Shown piece by piece: positions 47,970-57,397 of a stretch of 64,000 bases of DNA. The stretch's first letter is position 1, and each line of letters begins with the position of its first letter. The translations under genes were made by a program, and so were the position numbers. The notes under the pieces are model-generated. The model did no database searches. It worked only from the letters and a program-made list of their open reading frames with translations, and was not told where the DNA came from. The stretch comes from Rhodocyclales bacterium (GTDB lineage: Bacteria; Pseudomonadota; Gammaproteobacteria; Burkholderiales; Rhodocyclaceae), in assembly GCA_003105015.1 (NCBI GenBank), contig PQAF01000003.1, forward strand, positions 75,660 through 139,659, read 5' to 3'.

Positions 47970-50036
47970 ATGGAAATGCACCCTTACGCGTTGTGGGTCC
48001 CCTTGGCGCCGCTCTTCGGCGCCCTCGTCGCAGGCCTGTTCGGCCAGACGATCGGCCGGGCCGGCGCCCACTGGATCACCAGCCTCGGCGTGGCGGTTTC
48101 GCTGGCCCTGTCCTGGCTGATCTTCCAGGACGTCGATGCCGGCAAGATCTACAACGCCGCGGTCTACACCTGGGCCACCAGCGGCGGCATCAGCTTCCAG
48201 GTCGGCTTCCTCATCGACAAGCTGACGGTGACCATGATGCTGGTGGTTACCTTCGTTTCGCTGATGGTGCACATCTACACCATCGGCTACATGGCGCACG
48301 ACGAAGACAACTGGCCGACCGACAGCCTGGCCGGCAAGAACAGCTACCAGCGCTTCTTCGCCTACATCTCGCTGTTCACCTTCTCCATGCTGATGCTGGT
48401 GATGAGCAACAACTTCCTCCAGCTGTTCTTCGGCTGGGAGGCGGTCGGCCTGGTCTCCTACCTGCTGATCGGCTTCTGGTCGAGCCGGCCGACGGCGATC
48501 TACGCCAATCTCAAGGCCTTCCTGGTCAACCGCGTCGGCGACTTCGGCTTCCTGCTCGGCATCGGCCTGATCGCCGCCTATTGCGGCTCGCTCAACTACG
48601 GCGACGTCTTCGCCCTGTCGCAGAAGCTCGCCAGCACCCACATCGAGCTGATCCCCGGTTCGCCCTGGCTGCTCGTCTCCGTGGTCTGCATCTGCCTGTT
48701 CATCGGCGCCATGGGCAAGTCGGCGCAGTTTCCGCTGCACGTCTGGCTGCCGGACTCGATGGAAGGCCCGACGCCGATCTCCGCGCTGATCCATGCCGCC
48801 ACCATGGTGACGGCCGGCATCTTCATGGTCTCGCGCATGTCGCCGCTGTTCGAGCTGTCGGACGCCGCGCTGTCCTTCGTCATCGTCATCGGCGCCATCA
48901 CCGCCTTCTTCATGGCGCTGATCGCCATCGTGCAGACCGACATCAAGCGCGTCGTCGCCTACTCGACGCTGTCGCAGCTCGGCTACATGACCACCGCGCT
49001 GGGCGCCTCGGCCTATTCGGCGGCGATGTTCCACCTCGCCACCCACGCCTTCTTCAAGGCGGTGCTGTTCCTCGGCGCCGGCTCGGTCATCATCGCCATG
49101 CACCACGAGCAGGACATGCGCCGCATGGGCGGGCTGCGCAAGTACATGCCCATCACCTACCTGACAGTGCTGATCGGCGCGTTGGCCAACGCCGGCTTCC
49201 CGCCCTTCGCCGGCTTCTTCTCCAAGGATTCGATCATCGAGGCCGTGCACCTGTCGACCACGACGGGCGCCGGCTTCGCCTATGCGCTGATCCTGGCCGG
49301 CGTCTTCGTCGGCGGCTTCTACTCCTTCCGCCTGGTGTTCTTCGCCTTTCACGGCAAGGAGCGCTTCCGCGAGGCGCCCGCGCACGAGGCCCCCGGCGGG
49401 CATGACGCGCACGGACACGATGCGCACGGCCATGATGACCATGGGCATCACGGCCCGGTCGAGCCGAAGGAGTCGCCATGGGTGGTCACCGTGCCGCTGG
49501 TCCTGCTGGCGATCCCGTCGGTCATTGCCGGCTGGGCGATGATCGGCCCGGCGCTGTTCGGCAACTATTTCGGCGGCGCAATCTTCATCGCCCCCGAGCA
49601 TCCGGCCATCGCCAGCATGAAGGCCGGCTTCCACGGCGCCTTCGGCATGATCACGCACGGCCTGATGACGCCGCCGTTCTGGCTGGCGCTGGCCGGCGCG
49701 GCGACGGCCTGGTATCTCTACATTGCGCGGCCCGACCTGCCGGCCGTCATCAAGCAGAAGTCGGGTGTGCTGGCCCGCATCCTCGAGGAGAAATACGGCT
49801 TCGACCGCTTCAACGACTGGTTCTTCGCAGGCGGCGCGCGCTTGCTCGGGCGCGGCCTGTGGAAGGGTGGAGACCAGGCGCTGATCGACGGCCTGGCGGT
49901 GAACGGCTCGGCCAAAGTGGTCGGCTGGATCGCCTCGATCGTCCGCCTGTTCCAGTCGGGCTACATTTACCAGTATGCGTTCTCCATGATCATCGGCGTG
50001 TTCGTGCTGCTGACTTTGTGGATGAACCGGGCCTAG
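47970..50036 (+). CDS. nuoL: NADH-quinone oxidoreductase subunit L
   Basis: 688 aa antiporter-like subunit with about 16 helices and the long lateral helix at the C-terminus. Conserved FFGWEAVGLVSYLLIGFW and HAATMVTAGIFMV. A His/Asp-rich cytosolic loop (GHDAHGHDAHGHDDHGHHG, about residues 475-493) is a local elaboration that could bind metal. Confidence 0.96.
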   Translation: MEMHPYALWVPLAPLFGALVAGLFGQTIGRAGAHWITSLGVAVSLALSWLIFQDVDAGKIYNAAVYTWATSGGISFQVGFLIDKLTVTMMLVVTFVSLMVHIYTIGYMAHDEDNWPTDSLAGKNSYQRFFAYISLFTFSMLMLVMSNNFLQLFFGWEAVGLVSYLLIGFWSSRPTAIYANLKAFLVNRVGDFGFLLGIGLIAAYCGSLNYGDVFALSQKLASTHIELIPGSPWLLVSVVCICLFIGAMGKSAQFPLHVWLPDSMEGPTPISALIHAATMVTAGIFMVSRMSPLFELSDAALSFVIVIGAITAFFMALIAIVQTDIKRVVAYSTLSQLGYMTTALGASAYSAAMFHLATHAFFKAVLFLGAGSVIIAMHHEQDMRRMGGLRKYMPITYLTVLIGALANAGFPPFAGFFSKDSIIEAVHLSTTTGAGFAYALILAGVFVGGFYSFRLVFFAFHGKERFREAPAHEAPGGHDAHGHDAHGHDDHGHHGPVEPKESPWVVTVPLVLLAIPSVIAGWAMIGPALFGNYFGGAIFIAPEHPAIASMKAGFHGAFGMITHGLMTPPFWLALAGAATAWYLYIARPDLPAVIKQKSGVLARILEEKYGFDRFNDWFFAGGARLLGRGLWKGGDQALIDGLAVNGSAKVVGWIASIVRLFQSGYIYQYAFSMIIGVFVLLTLWMNRA

Positions 50037-50046
50037 GAAAACAAGA

Positions 50047-51528
50047 ATGTCAGGTCTTCCCCTATTGAGTCTTGCGATCTGGCTGCCCATCGTCGGCGGC
50101 CTGCTGGTGCTCGCCACCGGCTCCGACCGCAACGCTGGCCTGGCGCGGCCGCTCGCCCTGGTGGTGGCCGTGGCCGGCTTCCTCGTCACGATCCCGCTCT
50201 ATACCGGCTTCGACAACGGCACGAGCGCGATGCAGTTCGAGGAGCTGCGGCCATGGATCCAGCGCTTCAACATCAACTACCAGCTCGGCGTGGACGGCAT
50301 CTCGGTGCTGTTCATCCTGCTCAACAGCTTCATCACGCCGCTGGTGGTGCTGGCCGGCTGGAAAGTGATCGAGGAGAAGGTGGCCCAGTACATGGCGGCC
50401 TTCCTTATCATGTCCGGCCTCATGAACGGCATCTTCTCGTCGCTCGACGCCGTGCTGTTCTATGTTTTCTTCGAGGCCTCGCTGATCCCGATGTACATCA
50501 TCATCGGCGCCTGGGGCGGGCCTAACCGAGTCTACGCCGCGTTCAAGTTCTTCCTCTACACGCTGCTCGGTTCGCTGCTGATGCTGGTCGCACTGATCTG
50601 GCTCTTTTTCCAGTCCGGCTTCAGCTTCAACCTGCTCGACTGGCACGCGCTGCGCATCCCGCTCGCAGCGCAGATTCTCCTGTTCCTCGCCTTTTTGGTG
50701 GCCTTCGCAGTCAAGGTGCCGATGTGGCCGGTACACACTTGGCTGCCGGATGCCCACGTCGAGGCGCCGACCGGAGGCTCGGTGGTGCTGGCCGCCATCA
50801 TGCTGAAGCTGGGCGCCTACGGCTTCCTGCGATTCTCGCTGCCCATCGCCCCGGATGCTTCTCGCGAACTGGCCTGGCTGATGATCGCGCTGTCGCTTAC
50901 GGCCGTGGTGTACATCGGCTTCGTCGCCCTGGTGCAGGCCGACATGAAGAAACTGATCGCCTACTCGTCGATCTCGCACATGGGTTTCGTCACGCTCGGC
51001 TTCTTCATTTTCAACTCGCTTGGCGTCGAGGGCGCCCTGGTGCAGATGATCTCGCACGGCTTCGTCTCCGGAGCCATGTTCCTATGCGTCGGCGTGCTCT
51101 ATGACCGTGTGCACAGCCGCCAGATTGCCGACTATGGCGGCGTGGTCCACACCATGCCGAAATTTGCCGCCTTCATGGTCCTGTTCGCCATGGCCAACTC
51201 CGGGCTGCCCGCCACCAGCGGTTTCGTCGGCGAGTTCATGGTGATTCTTGGCGCAGTGCAGTACAACTTCTGGATCGGCTTTGCCGCCGCGACTACGCTG
51301 ATCCTCGGCGCCGCCTACACCCTGTGGATGGTCAAGCGCGTGATGTTCGGCGCGGTGGCCAACCACCACGTTGCCGAGCTCACCGACATCAATGCGCGGG
51401 AGTTCGCCATCCTGGGGATCCTGGCGCTGTGCGTACTGGGCATGGGACTCTACCCGCTGCCGTTCACCGAAGTGATGCACGCTTCGGTGGACAACCTGCT
51501 GAAGCACGTTGCCGTGCCGAAGCTCTGA
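50047..51528 (+). CDS. nuoM: NADH-quinone oxidoreductase subunit M
   Basis: 493 aa antiporter-like proton pump subunit with about 14 helices. Conserved [35 protein letters not shown] and [14 protein letters not shown]. 10 nt after nuoL. Confidence 0.96.
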   Translation: MSGLPLLSLAIWLPIVGGLLVLATGSDRNAGLARPLALVVAVAGFLVTIPLYTGFDNGTSAMQFEELRPWIQRFNINYQLGVDGISVLFILLNSFITPLVVLAGWKVIEEKVAQYMAAFLIMSGLMNGIFSSLDAVLFYVFFEASLIPMYIIIGAWGGPNRVYAAFKFFLYTLLGSLLMLVALIWLFFQSGFSFNLLDWHALRIPLAAQILLFLAFLVAFAVKVPMWPVHTWLPDAHVEAPTGGSVVLAAIMLKLGAYGFLRFSLPIAPDASRELAWLMIALSLTAVVYIGFVALVQADMKKLIAYSSISHMGFVTLGFFIFNSLGVEGALVQMISHGFVSGAMFLCVGVLYDRVHSRQIADYGGVVHTMPKFAAFMVLFAMANSGLPATSGFVGEFMVILGAVQYNFWIGFAAATTLILGAAYTLWMVKRVMFGAVANHHVAELTDINAREFAILGILALCVLGMGLYPLPFTEVMHASVDNLLKHVAVPKL

Positions 51529-51541
51529 GGACGGACAAGAC

Positions 51542-53020
51542 ATGAACTTCGTGATGCCCGATCTCTACCCCGCCTCGGCGGAGATATTCATCCTGCTGAT
51601 GGCCTGCGTGCTGCTGCTGGCCGACATCCTGGCCGGCAAGGGGCGCCGCTGGCTGGTTTACCTGCTGGCCCAGCTCACCCTGGCCGGCTGTTTCGGCATC
51701 ACCCTTCTCACCTTCGACGGGCAGGGTGCGACGACCTTCAGCAACATGTTCATCGACGACATGCTTGCCGATTTCCTCAAGCTGGTGCTCTACCCGGCAG
51801 TCGCCGTCATGCTGGTCTACAGCCGCGGCTATCTCGCTGCCCGCAACCTCGACCGCGGCGAGTTCTTCGTCCTGGTGCTGTTTGCCACGCTCGGCATGAT
51901 GGTGATGATCTCGGCCAGCCACTTCCTCACCATCTATCTGGGGCTGGAGATGCTGGCCCTCTCGCTCTACGCCCTGGTGGCGATCGACCGCGATTCCGCC
52001 CGCGCCACCGAGGCGGCGATGAAATACTTCGTCCTCGGCGCCATGGCTTCCGGCCTGCTGCTCTACGGCATGTCCATGGTCTACGGAGCGGTCGGCAGCC
52101 TGGAGCTTTTCGAAATCGGCCAGCGCATCGCCCTGGGCGGGGGCAACAAGGCGGTGCTGGTTTTCGGTCTGGTCTTCGTCGTCGCCGGCCTCGCCTTCAA
52201 GCTGGGCGTGGTGCCCTTCCACATGTGGGTGCCCGACGTTTACCACGGCGCGCCGACGGCGGTCACGCTGTTCATCGGCTCGGCGCCGAAGCTGGCCGCT
52301 TTTGCCATCGCCCTGCGCGTGCTGGTCACCGGCCTGGCCGAGCTGGCCGAGCACTGGCAGGTGATGCTGATGATCCTCGCTGCGCTGTCGATTGCACTGG
52401 GGAACCTGGCGGCCATTGCGCAGACCAACCTCAAGCGCATGCTGGCCTATTCGGCGATTTCGCACATGGGCTTCATGCTGCTGGGGCTGCTCTCGGGCAT
52501 CGTTGCCGGCGATCCGAGTTTTACGCCGAATGCCTACAGTTCGGCGATGTTCTACGCCATTGCCTATGTGCTGATGAGCCTCGGCTCCTTCGGCATGATC
52601 CTGCTGCTCTCGCGCGCCGGCTTCGAGGCCGAGAACATCGAGGACTTCAAGGGACTCAACAAGCGCAGCCCCTGGTTCGCCGCGATCATGATGATCCTCA
52701 TGTTCTCGATGGCCGGTGTGCCGTTCTTCGTCGGCTTCTTCGCCAAGTTTGCCGTGTTGCAGGCAGTGGTTGCCGCCAAGCAGGTCTGGCTGGCGGTGTT
52801 CGCCGTGCTGTTCTCGCTGGTCGGCGCCTTCTACTACCTGCGCGTGGTGAAGGTGATGTATTTCGACGCGCCGACCGATACCGCACCGATTCAGGCGCCG
52901 CGTGACATGCGCATCCTGCTCTCGATCAACGGCCTTGCCGTGGCACTGTTGGGCCTGCTGCCCGATGGCGTGCTGAAGTATTCCTACTTCGCCACCTACG
53001 CCTTCCTCGTCGGCCACTGA
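51542..53020 (+). CDS. nuoN: NADH-quinone oxidoreductase subunit N
   Basis: 492 aa from ATG 51542 ([16 protein letters not shown]). Third antiporter-like subunit, about 14 helices; conserved [17 protein letters not shown] and [14 protein letters not shown]. Last gene of the nuo operon; an intrinsic terminator follows directly. Confidence 0.96.
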   Translation: MNFVMPDLYPASAEIFILLMACVLLLADILAGKGRRWLVYLLAQLTLAGCFGITLLTFDGQGATTFSNMFIDDMLADFLKLVLYPAVAVMLVYSRGYLAARNLDRGEFFVLVLFATLGMMVMISASHFLTIYLGLEMLALSLYALVAIDRDSARATEAAMKYFVLGAMASGLLLYGMSMVYGAVGSLELFEIGQRIALGGGNKAVLVFGLVFVVAGLAFKLGVVPFHMWVPDVYHGAPTAVTLFIGSAPKLAAFAIALRVLVTGLAELAEHWQVMLMILAALSIALGNLAAIAQTNLKRMLAYSAISHMGFMLLGLLSGIVAGDPSFTPNAYSSAMFYAIAYVLMSLGSFGMILLLSRAGFEAENIEDFKGLNKRSPWFAAIMMILMFSMAGVPFFVGFFAKFAVLQAVVAAKQVWLAVFAVLFSLVGAFYYLRVVKVMYFDAPTDTAPIQAPRDMRILLSINGLAVALLGLLPDGVLKYSYFATYAFLVGH

Positions 53021-53023
53021 GTG

Positions 53024-53050
53024 AAAGCCGGGCTGGACGCCCGGCTTTCT
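53024..53050. terminator. Bidirectional terminator after nuoN
   Basis: AAAGCCGGGC (53024-53033) and GCCCGGCTTT (53039-53048) form a perfect 10-bp stem with a 5-nt loop, flanked by A and T runs on both sides. It lies between two convergent genes and can end transcription of both. Confidence 0.8.
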
Positions 53051-53061
53051 GCTGATACCCT

Positions 53062-53517
53062 TCAGGCGGCTTTCGCGTATTCCGCCTTCGCAGCGCGTGC
53101 AGCCTGCGCTTCCTCAGCCGAATAGGCCTTGCCCGACCACAGCATGCGGTAGGCGATTTCCTCGTTGCCGTTCTCGCACAGTTCCAGCACCTGCCTGAAC
53201 AGCGGCTGGAAGGTGTCGCTGCGGTGCGAGGCCTCGTGCTCGGCGAAGGAACGCCAGAAGGTGACGATCAGCGCCTCGCGCTCCTTCAATGGGCTTACCA
53301 CCGCTTGGCCGACCGTGCTGCCCTCATTGGAAATCATGCCGGAGTTGAGGGCGACGAAGCCGCCAACAAAACCGGTGTCGGAGTGGTAGGTCTTCACGTT
53401 CTCGCAGAGCAGGGCGACCCGTTCCTCGAGGTCGTCGACGCTATACTCGGGCTTCAGTAGCACGCGGTTGACCGTCACGACGCCATCATCGTTGAAACCA
53501 GGAATGAACCCGGACAT
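53062..53517 (-). CDS. Hypothetical protein, possibly an ABM-like dimeric barrel
   Basis: 151 aa. No signal peptide. The segment REALIVTFWRSFAEHEASHRS (about residues 87-106) resembles the strand plus helix of antibiotic-biosynthesis-monooxygenase (ABM) and haem-degrading families, where a Trp/Phe and a His line the pocket. The C-terminus is Ala-rich. A ferredoxin-like alpha/beta barrel is likely; substrate is unknown. An IscR-like site lies 35-60 bp upstream of its ATG, hinting at control by Fe-S or iron status. Confidence 0.7.
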   Translation of the reverse strand: MSGFIPGFNDDGVVTVNRVLLKPEYSVDDLEERVALLCENVKTYHSDTGFVGGFVALNSGMISNEGSTVGQAVVSPLKEREALIVTFWRSFAEHEASHRSDTFQPLFRQVLELCENGNEEIAYRMLWSGKAYSAEEAQAARAAKAEYAKAA

Positions 53518-53551
53518 TTTTCGCCTCCATTGGGTTAATCAGGGAATGCTT

Positions 53552-53576
53552 ATAATAGACTAATTTAGTCGGATAT
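53552..53576. promoter_or_regulatory. IscR-like (Rrf2 family) operator
   Basis: A 25-bp near-palindrome contains GACTAATTTAGTC (53558-53570) flanked by ATA on the left and TAT on the right. It agrees with the known IscR type 1 consensus (ATA-6-GACT-type half sites) at all but about three positions. It overlaps a TATAAT box on the plus strand and lies between the divergent ABM-like and NUDIX genes, so it could control either or both. Confidence 0.6.
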
Positions 53577-53587
53577 AAGTTCCATCC

Positions 53588-54181
53588 ATGAACGAAATCG
53601 AAAAATCTATGCAAGACAGTCACTTGCGCGAGTCCTGGGTGGCCAGCGAGGAAGTTTTTGCCGGCAAGCTGCTGCATGTCCGGCGTGATACCGTATGCCT
53701 GCCCGACGGCAAGCAGGCAAGCCGAGAATACGTCGTTCACCCCGGTGCCGTGGTGATGATCGCCGAACTGCCCAACGGCAAACTGCTTTTCGAACGCCAA
53801 TTTCGCTACCCGCTCGACCGCGTCTTCCTGGAGCTTCCGGCCGGCAAGATCCACCCCGGCGAAGACACCCTGCTCACCGCCCAGCGTGAACTGCAGGAGG
53901 AGACCGGCTATGTGGCGGATCAATGGCACTACCTCGGCGTGATTCATCCCTGCATCGGCTATTCCGACGAACGCATCGAGATCTTCTTCGCGCGCGGGTT
54001 GTCCCATGTCGGGCACGCTCTCGACGACGGCGAGTTCCTTGAGGTGCACGAGTTGGCCCTTGACGAGGCGATCGACGCGGTACGTGACGGCCGCCTGACC
54101 GACGGCAAGAGCGTCGCCGGCCTGCTCTGGGCCGAGCGCGTGCTAGACGGCCGCTGGCCACTGCCGGCGGCAAGCAAGTAA
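53588..54181 (+). CDS. NUDIX hydrolase (ADP-ribose pyrophosphatase-like)
   Basis: 197 aa. The Nudix box is GKIHPGEDTLLTAQRELQEE followed by TGYV (about residues 88-111), with the full G-5x-E-7x-REL-2x-EE-x-G pattern. The upstream RQFRYPLDRVFLELPAG segment is typical of NudF/ADP-ribose pyrophosphatases. It likely hydrolyses ADP-ribose or a similar nucleoside diphosphate. Its start is divergent from the ABM-like gene. Confidence 0.88.
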   Translation: MNEIEKSMQDSHLRESWVASEEVFAGKLLHVRRDTVCLPDGKQASREYVVHPGAVVMIAELPNGKLLFERQFRYPLDRVFLELPAGKIHPGEDTLLTAQRELQEETGYVADQWHYLGVIHPCIGYSDERIEIFFARGLSHVGHALDDGEFLEVHELALDEAIDAVRDGRLTDGKSVAGLLWAERVLDGRWPLPAASK

Positions 54182-54263
54182 TCAGTATTTCAGCAAATAC
54201 TTATGGCGTGTAAAATCATGCAGCAGACCTGCACAAAGCAGGCAGACCGGGTGGAGACGAGGC

Positions 54264-55463
54264 ATGAACCAAGGCAGCCCCATGTTGCAACAGGCTGACG
54301 TCGAATCGCACAAGGAGGAGATCAACCGGATCCAGGCCCTGCGCGTCCTCTCCGAAGTCACCGCCACGCTGGCCTCCGAATACGACCTTGAGGCGCTGCT
54401 CGACCGTTTTCTCGGCATGATGGTGCGGCTCTCCGGCGCCTCGGCCGGCGTCGTCCGCGTGCTCACCAGCGACGGCCAGCACCTGAGGCTGGCCGCCTCG
54501 CAGGGCCTGCCGCCCGAACTGGTCGAGAGCGAACGCCTGGTCGACATCAACTGCGGCGTCTGCGGCGCAGCCCTGCGCAACGACGAGATCAGGCAGACAT
54601 TCGACCTCAAGCCCTGCGCCGCGCGTACCGGGCAGCCCTTCTTCGGCGGTTGCCGCTCGATGGTCGTCGTGCCGCTCGAGCACAACGGGCGGCTGCTCGG
54701 CGTCTATAACCTCTACATGACCGAGGAGCGCTCGATCCCTGAGGAGGTCTCGCTGCTTTTCCGCTCGATCAGCGAGCATCTCGCCATGGCGCTCGAGAAC
54801 ACCCGCCTCATGCGCGAGAACCTGCGCATGACGCTGATGAGCGAGCGGCAGATGATGGCCAACGAGGTGCACGACTCGCTGGCGCAGACCATGGCCTACA
54901 TGAAGATGCGCATCGAGCTGCTGCGCGAGGCGCTGTTGCAGTACGAGAGCGGCAAGGCGCTCAAATACTCCGCCGACATCCAGCAGGCGCTCGATGAGGC
55001 CTACGCCAGCCTGCGCGAGCTGCTGACCCAGTTCCGCAACCGCATGGATCCGCTCGGCCTTGAGCATGCCCTGAAGGAACTTGTCGCCGGCTATTTCGAC
55101 CGCACCGGCGTCAGGCTCGAACTCGAGAACCGCATACCCGACCTCGACCTGAGCGTCGACCAGGAAGTGCAGGTCTTCCACATCCTGCAGGAGGCGCTCT
55201 CCAACGTCGCCCGCCATGCCGGCGCCAAGCAGGCGTGGCTGACGCTGGAAGTCGACGACGGCCATTACGCCTTTACCGTCGAGGACGACGGACGCGGCGT
55301 CTTCGTCATGGGCGCCCAGCCCGACCTGCGCCACCATTTCGGCATCAGCATCATGAGCGAGCGTGCCCAGCGCCTCGGCGGCAACATCGAGATCGCCAAC
55401 CGGCCGCAGGGCGGTGCACGCCTGCGACTGCTCGTGCCGATCCATCCGGAAAAGGTCAAATGA
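54264..55463 (+). CDS. Soluble GAF-domain histidine kinase (NarX/NreB-like)
   Basis: 399 aa. No transmembrane helix, so it senses an internal signal. The GAF domain (about 28-180) carries four cysteines at C97, C100, C118 and C130 (Cx2C, x17, C, x11, C), suited to a Fe-S or other redox cofactor. HisKA_3 has EVHDSLAQ with phospho-His203; the HATPase_c has NVARHAGAKQAW and DDGRGV. It is translationally coupled (ATGA) to its response regulator. Input could be oxygen, NO or redox state (inference). Confidence 0.85.
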   Translation: MNQGSPMLQQADVESHKEEINRIQALRVLSEVTATLASEYDLEALLDRFLGMMVRLSGASAGVVRVLTSDGQHLRLAASQGLPPELVESERLVDINCGVCGAALRNDEIRQTFDLKPCAARTGQPFFGGCRSMVVVPLEHNGRLLGVYNLYMTEERSIPEEVSLLFRSISEHLAMALENTRLMRENLRMTLMSERQMMANEVHDSLAQTMAYMKMRIELLREALLQYESGKALKYSADIQQALDEAYASLRELLTQFRNRMDPLGLEHALKELVAGYFDRTGVRLELENRIPDLDLSVDQEVQVFHILQEALSNVARHAGAKQAWLTLEVDDGHYAFTVEDDGRGVFVMGAQPDLRHHFGISIMSERAQRLGGNIEIANRPQGGARLRLLVPIHPEKVK

Positions 55464-56128
55464 GCGAAGAGATCATCAAGGTCATGCTGGTCGACGACCA
55501 CACCCTGTTCCGCAAGGGACTGTCGGAGTTGCTCGACGGCCGCGACAACATCCGCGTTGCCGCCGCCACCGGCGTCCCGGCCGATGCGGCGGGCCTGCTC
55601 GACGAGGCACAACCCGACGTGCTCGTGCTCGACCTCAACATGCCGCCGCATGGCGGCCTTGCCCTGCTGCGCGAACTGCAGTCGAAGGGATGGAGCAGGC
55701 CGACCCTGATCCTGACCGTCAGCGACGCCGAGGACGACCTCGCCAACGCCATGCGTGCCGGTGCCCGCGGCTACCTGCTGAAGGACATGGAACCCGACGA
55801 TGTCGTCGATGCCATCCAGCGTGCCGTGCGTGGCGAGACGGTGGTGGCGCCGGCCATGACGCTGAAGCTGGTGAACCTGCTGCAGGGCGGCGGCAGCAAG
55901 AATGCCGCGCGCGAGAACCTGCTCGCCCAGCTTACCGCGCGCGAGCGCGAAATCCTCGACCACTTGGCACAGGGCCAGTCCAACAAGGCCATCGCCCGCG
56001 CACTCGATATCTCACACGACACCGTCAAGCTGCACGTGCGCCACATACTCTCCAAACTCAACCTCACCTCGCGTGTCGAGGCGGCGGTCTTTGCCATCGA
56101 GCAGAAGATGGCGCCGCGGCAGAAATAG
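55460..56128 (+). CDS. NarL/FixJ-family response regulator
   Basis: 222 aa from ATG 55460. The receiver domain (about 7-125) has VDD near 11-13, phospho-acceptor Asp58 (VLDLNMP), Thr in LTVSD and Lys in YLLKDM. The LuxR-type HTH is at about 150-215 (LTAREREILDHLAQGQSNKA). Partner of the upstream kinase. Regulon unknown; the nearby operons are not obviously nitrate genes. Confidence 0.93.
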   Translation: MSEEIIKVMLVDDHTLFRKGLSELLDGRDNIRVAAATGVPADAAGLLDEAQPDVLVLDLNMPPHGGLALLRELQSKGWSRPTLILTVSDAEDDLANAMRAGARGYLLKDMEPDDVVDAIQRAVRGETVVAPAMTLKLVNLLQGGGSKNAARENLLAQLTAREREILDHLAQGQSNKAIARALDISHDTVKLHVRHILSKLNLTSRVEAAVFAIEQKMAPRQK

Positions 56129-56174
56129 CCTGCGGCGCCGTATCGCGGGGACTGACTTTTCCGGGAAGGGAACC

Positions 56175-56249
56175 TGGTCCCCTCGACAGGAATCGAACCT
56201 GTATTTGCCGCTTAGGAGGCGGCCGTTCTATCCATTGAACTACGAGGAG
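56175..56249 (-). tRNA. tRNA-Arg (anticodon CCT)
   Basis: 75 nt with CCA. On the minus strand acceptor CTCCTCG pairs with CGAGGGG (one G-U pair); anticodon stem GCCGC/GCGGC holds loop CTCCTAA with anticodon CCT; the T arm has GGTTCGATTCC. tRNA genes of this kind are common attachment sites for tyrosine recombinases. The integrase lies 122 bp from its 5' end. Confidence 0.95.
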
Positions 56250-56371
56250 GGAGCGGGGATTCTACCCCGTTTCCTGTCGGCCTTCACTCTGCATATCCAC
56301 CCTGTTACACTAGCCGCCACTGCTGGAGTTGATACGGCGGTGATACGTGTACCACTCAGGAGGGTGGCATC

Positions 56372-57397
56372 ATGGCCAGCATCGTCAAGGTCGGCCAACG
56401 CTGGCGGGCGCTGATCCGCCGGCGCGGGCATAAGTCTATCTGCAAAACCCACGCAACGAAAGCCGCCGCAGAGTCTTGGGCGCGCGCCATCGAGGCGCAG
56501 CTTGACCTCGGCAAGCCTGTCGAGGCGGCGGCTGGAATGACGGTCTCCCGCCTCATCCGGCGCTACCGCGAACTGCGGGACACGGTACGGCCGATCCTCG
56601 ACACCAGCAACGAGCACTACATCCTCAAGCACCTGGAGGCCGGGTTGGGCAAGCGGGCGGTGCATGGCCTGACGACGGACGATCTGGTGGACTGGTGCAT
56701 GAAGCGCCGCGATGAGGGTGCCGGACCCTACACGCTGAATATCGAGATCAGCAAGCTCGGCACGGTGATGCGCTACGCCGCCGACGATCTGCCGGATGTG
56801 GTTGGCAAGGCCCGGCCGCGCCTGACCTACCTGGGCCTGATTGGCGGCGGCGGCAAGCGCGAGCGGCGGCCGACAGAGGATGAACTGAACCGGATTCTGG
56901 AAGCCCTGCCGGGGCCCTATGCCGAGGCGACGCGCTTTGCCGTGGCGACCGCCATGCGGCGCTCGGAGATATGCGGCCTGCTGTGGGCGGACCTGGATGA
57001 GGCGAACCGCCTGGTGCTGATCCGCGACCGGAAGCACCCGCGCAAGAAACAGGGAAACAATGAATGGGTGCCGCTGCTCGGCGCCGCCTGGGACATCCTG
57101 CAGCGCCAGCCGCGGGACGGCGAACGCATCTTCCCGCTGCACCCGCAGACCATGAGCAAGAACTTCAAGGCCGTCTGCGACCGGCTGGCCATCCCCGATC
57201 TGCACTTCCACGACTTGCGCCACGAGGGCACCAGCCAGTTGTTCGAGCAGGGCTTGCAGATACAGGAAGTCTCGCTGGTGACGGGGCACAAGGACTGGCG
57301 GCACCTGCGACGCTACACGCAGTTGCGGCCCGAGGATCTGCATTCCAAGGTGGTGCCGATCGGTGCGAAACGCAAAATCCGCACGAGTGGCCGTTGA
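56372..57397 (+). CDS. Tyrosine recombinase (phage/island integrase)
   Basis: 341 aa. AGGAGG lies 8 nt before ATG 56372. An N-terminal core-binding domain (about 60-160) is followed by the catalytic domain with Arg in ATAMRRSEICGLLW, HDLRHEGTSQLF (H-x-x-R-H), GHKDWRHL and a Tyr in RRYTQL. It integrates or excises a mobile element, probably at the adjacent tRNA-Arg. Its TGA stop (57395-57397) falls inside the degenerate first CRISPR repeat, so gene and array overlap. Confidence 0.92.
   Translation: MASIVKVGQRWRALIRRRGHKSICKTHATKAAAESWARAIEAQLDLGKPVEAAAGMTVSRLIRRYRELRDTVRPILDTSNEHYILKHLEAGLGKRAVHGLTTDDLVDWCMKRRDEGAGPYTLNIEISKLGTVMRYAADDLPDVVGKARPRLTYLGLIGGGGKRERRPTEDELNRILEALPGPYAEATRFAVATAMRRSEICGLLWADLDEANRLVLIRDRKHPRKKQGNNEWVPLLGAAWDILQRQPRDGERIFPLHPQTMSKNFKAVCDRLAIPDLHFHDLRHEGTSQLFEQGLQIQEVSLVTGHKDWRHLRRYTQLRPEDLHSKVVPIGAKRKIRTSGR

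Noticed and set aside
47607..50189. An 860-codon open frame antisense to nuoK-nuoL
   Set aside because: Same shadow effect; the plus strand encodes full NuoK and NuoL.
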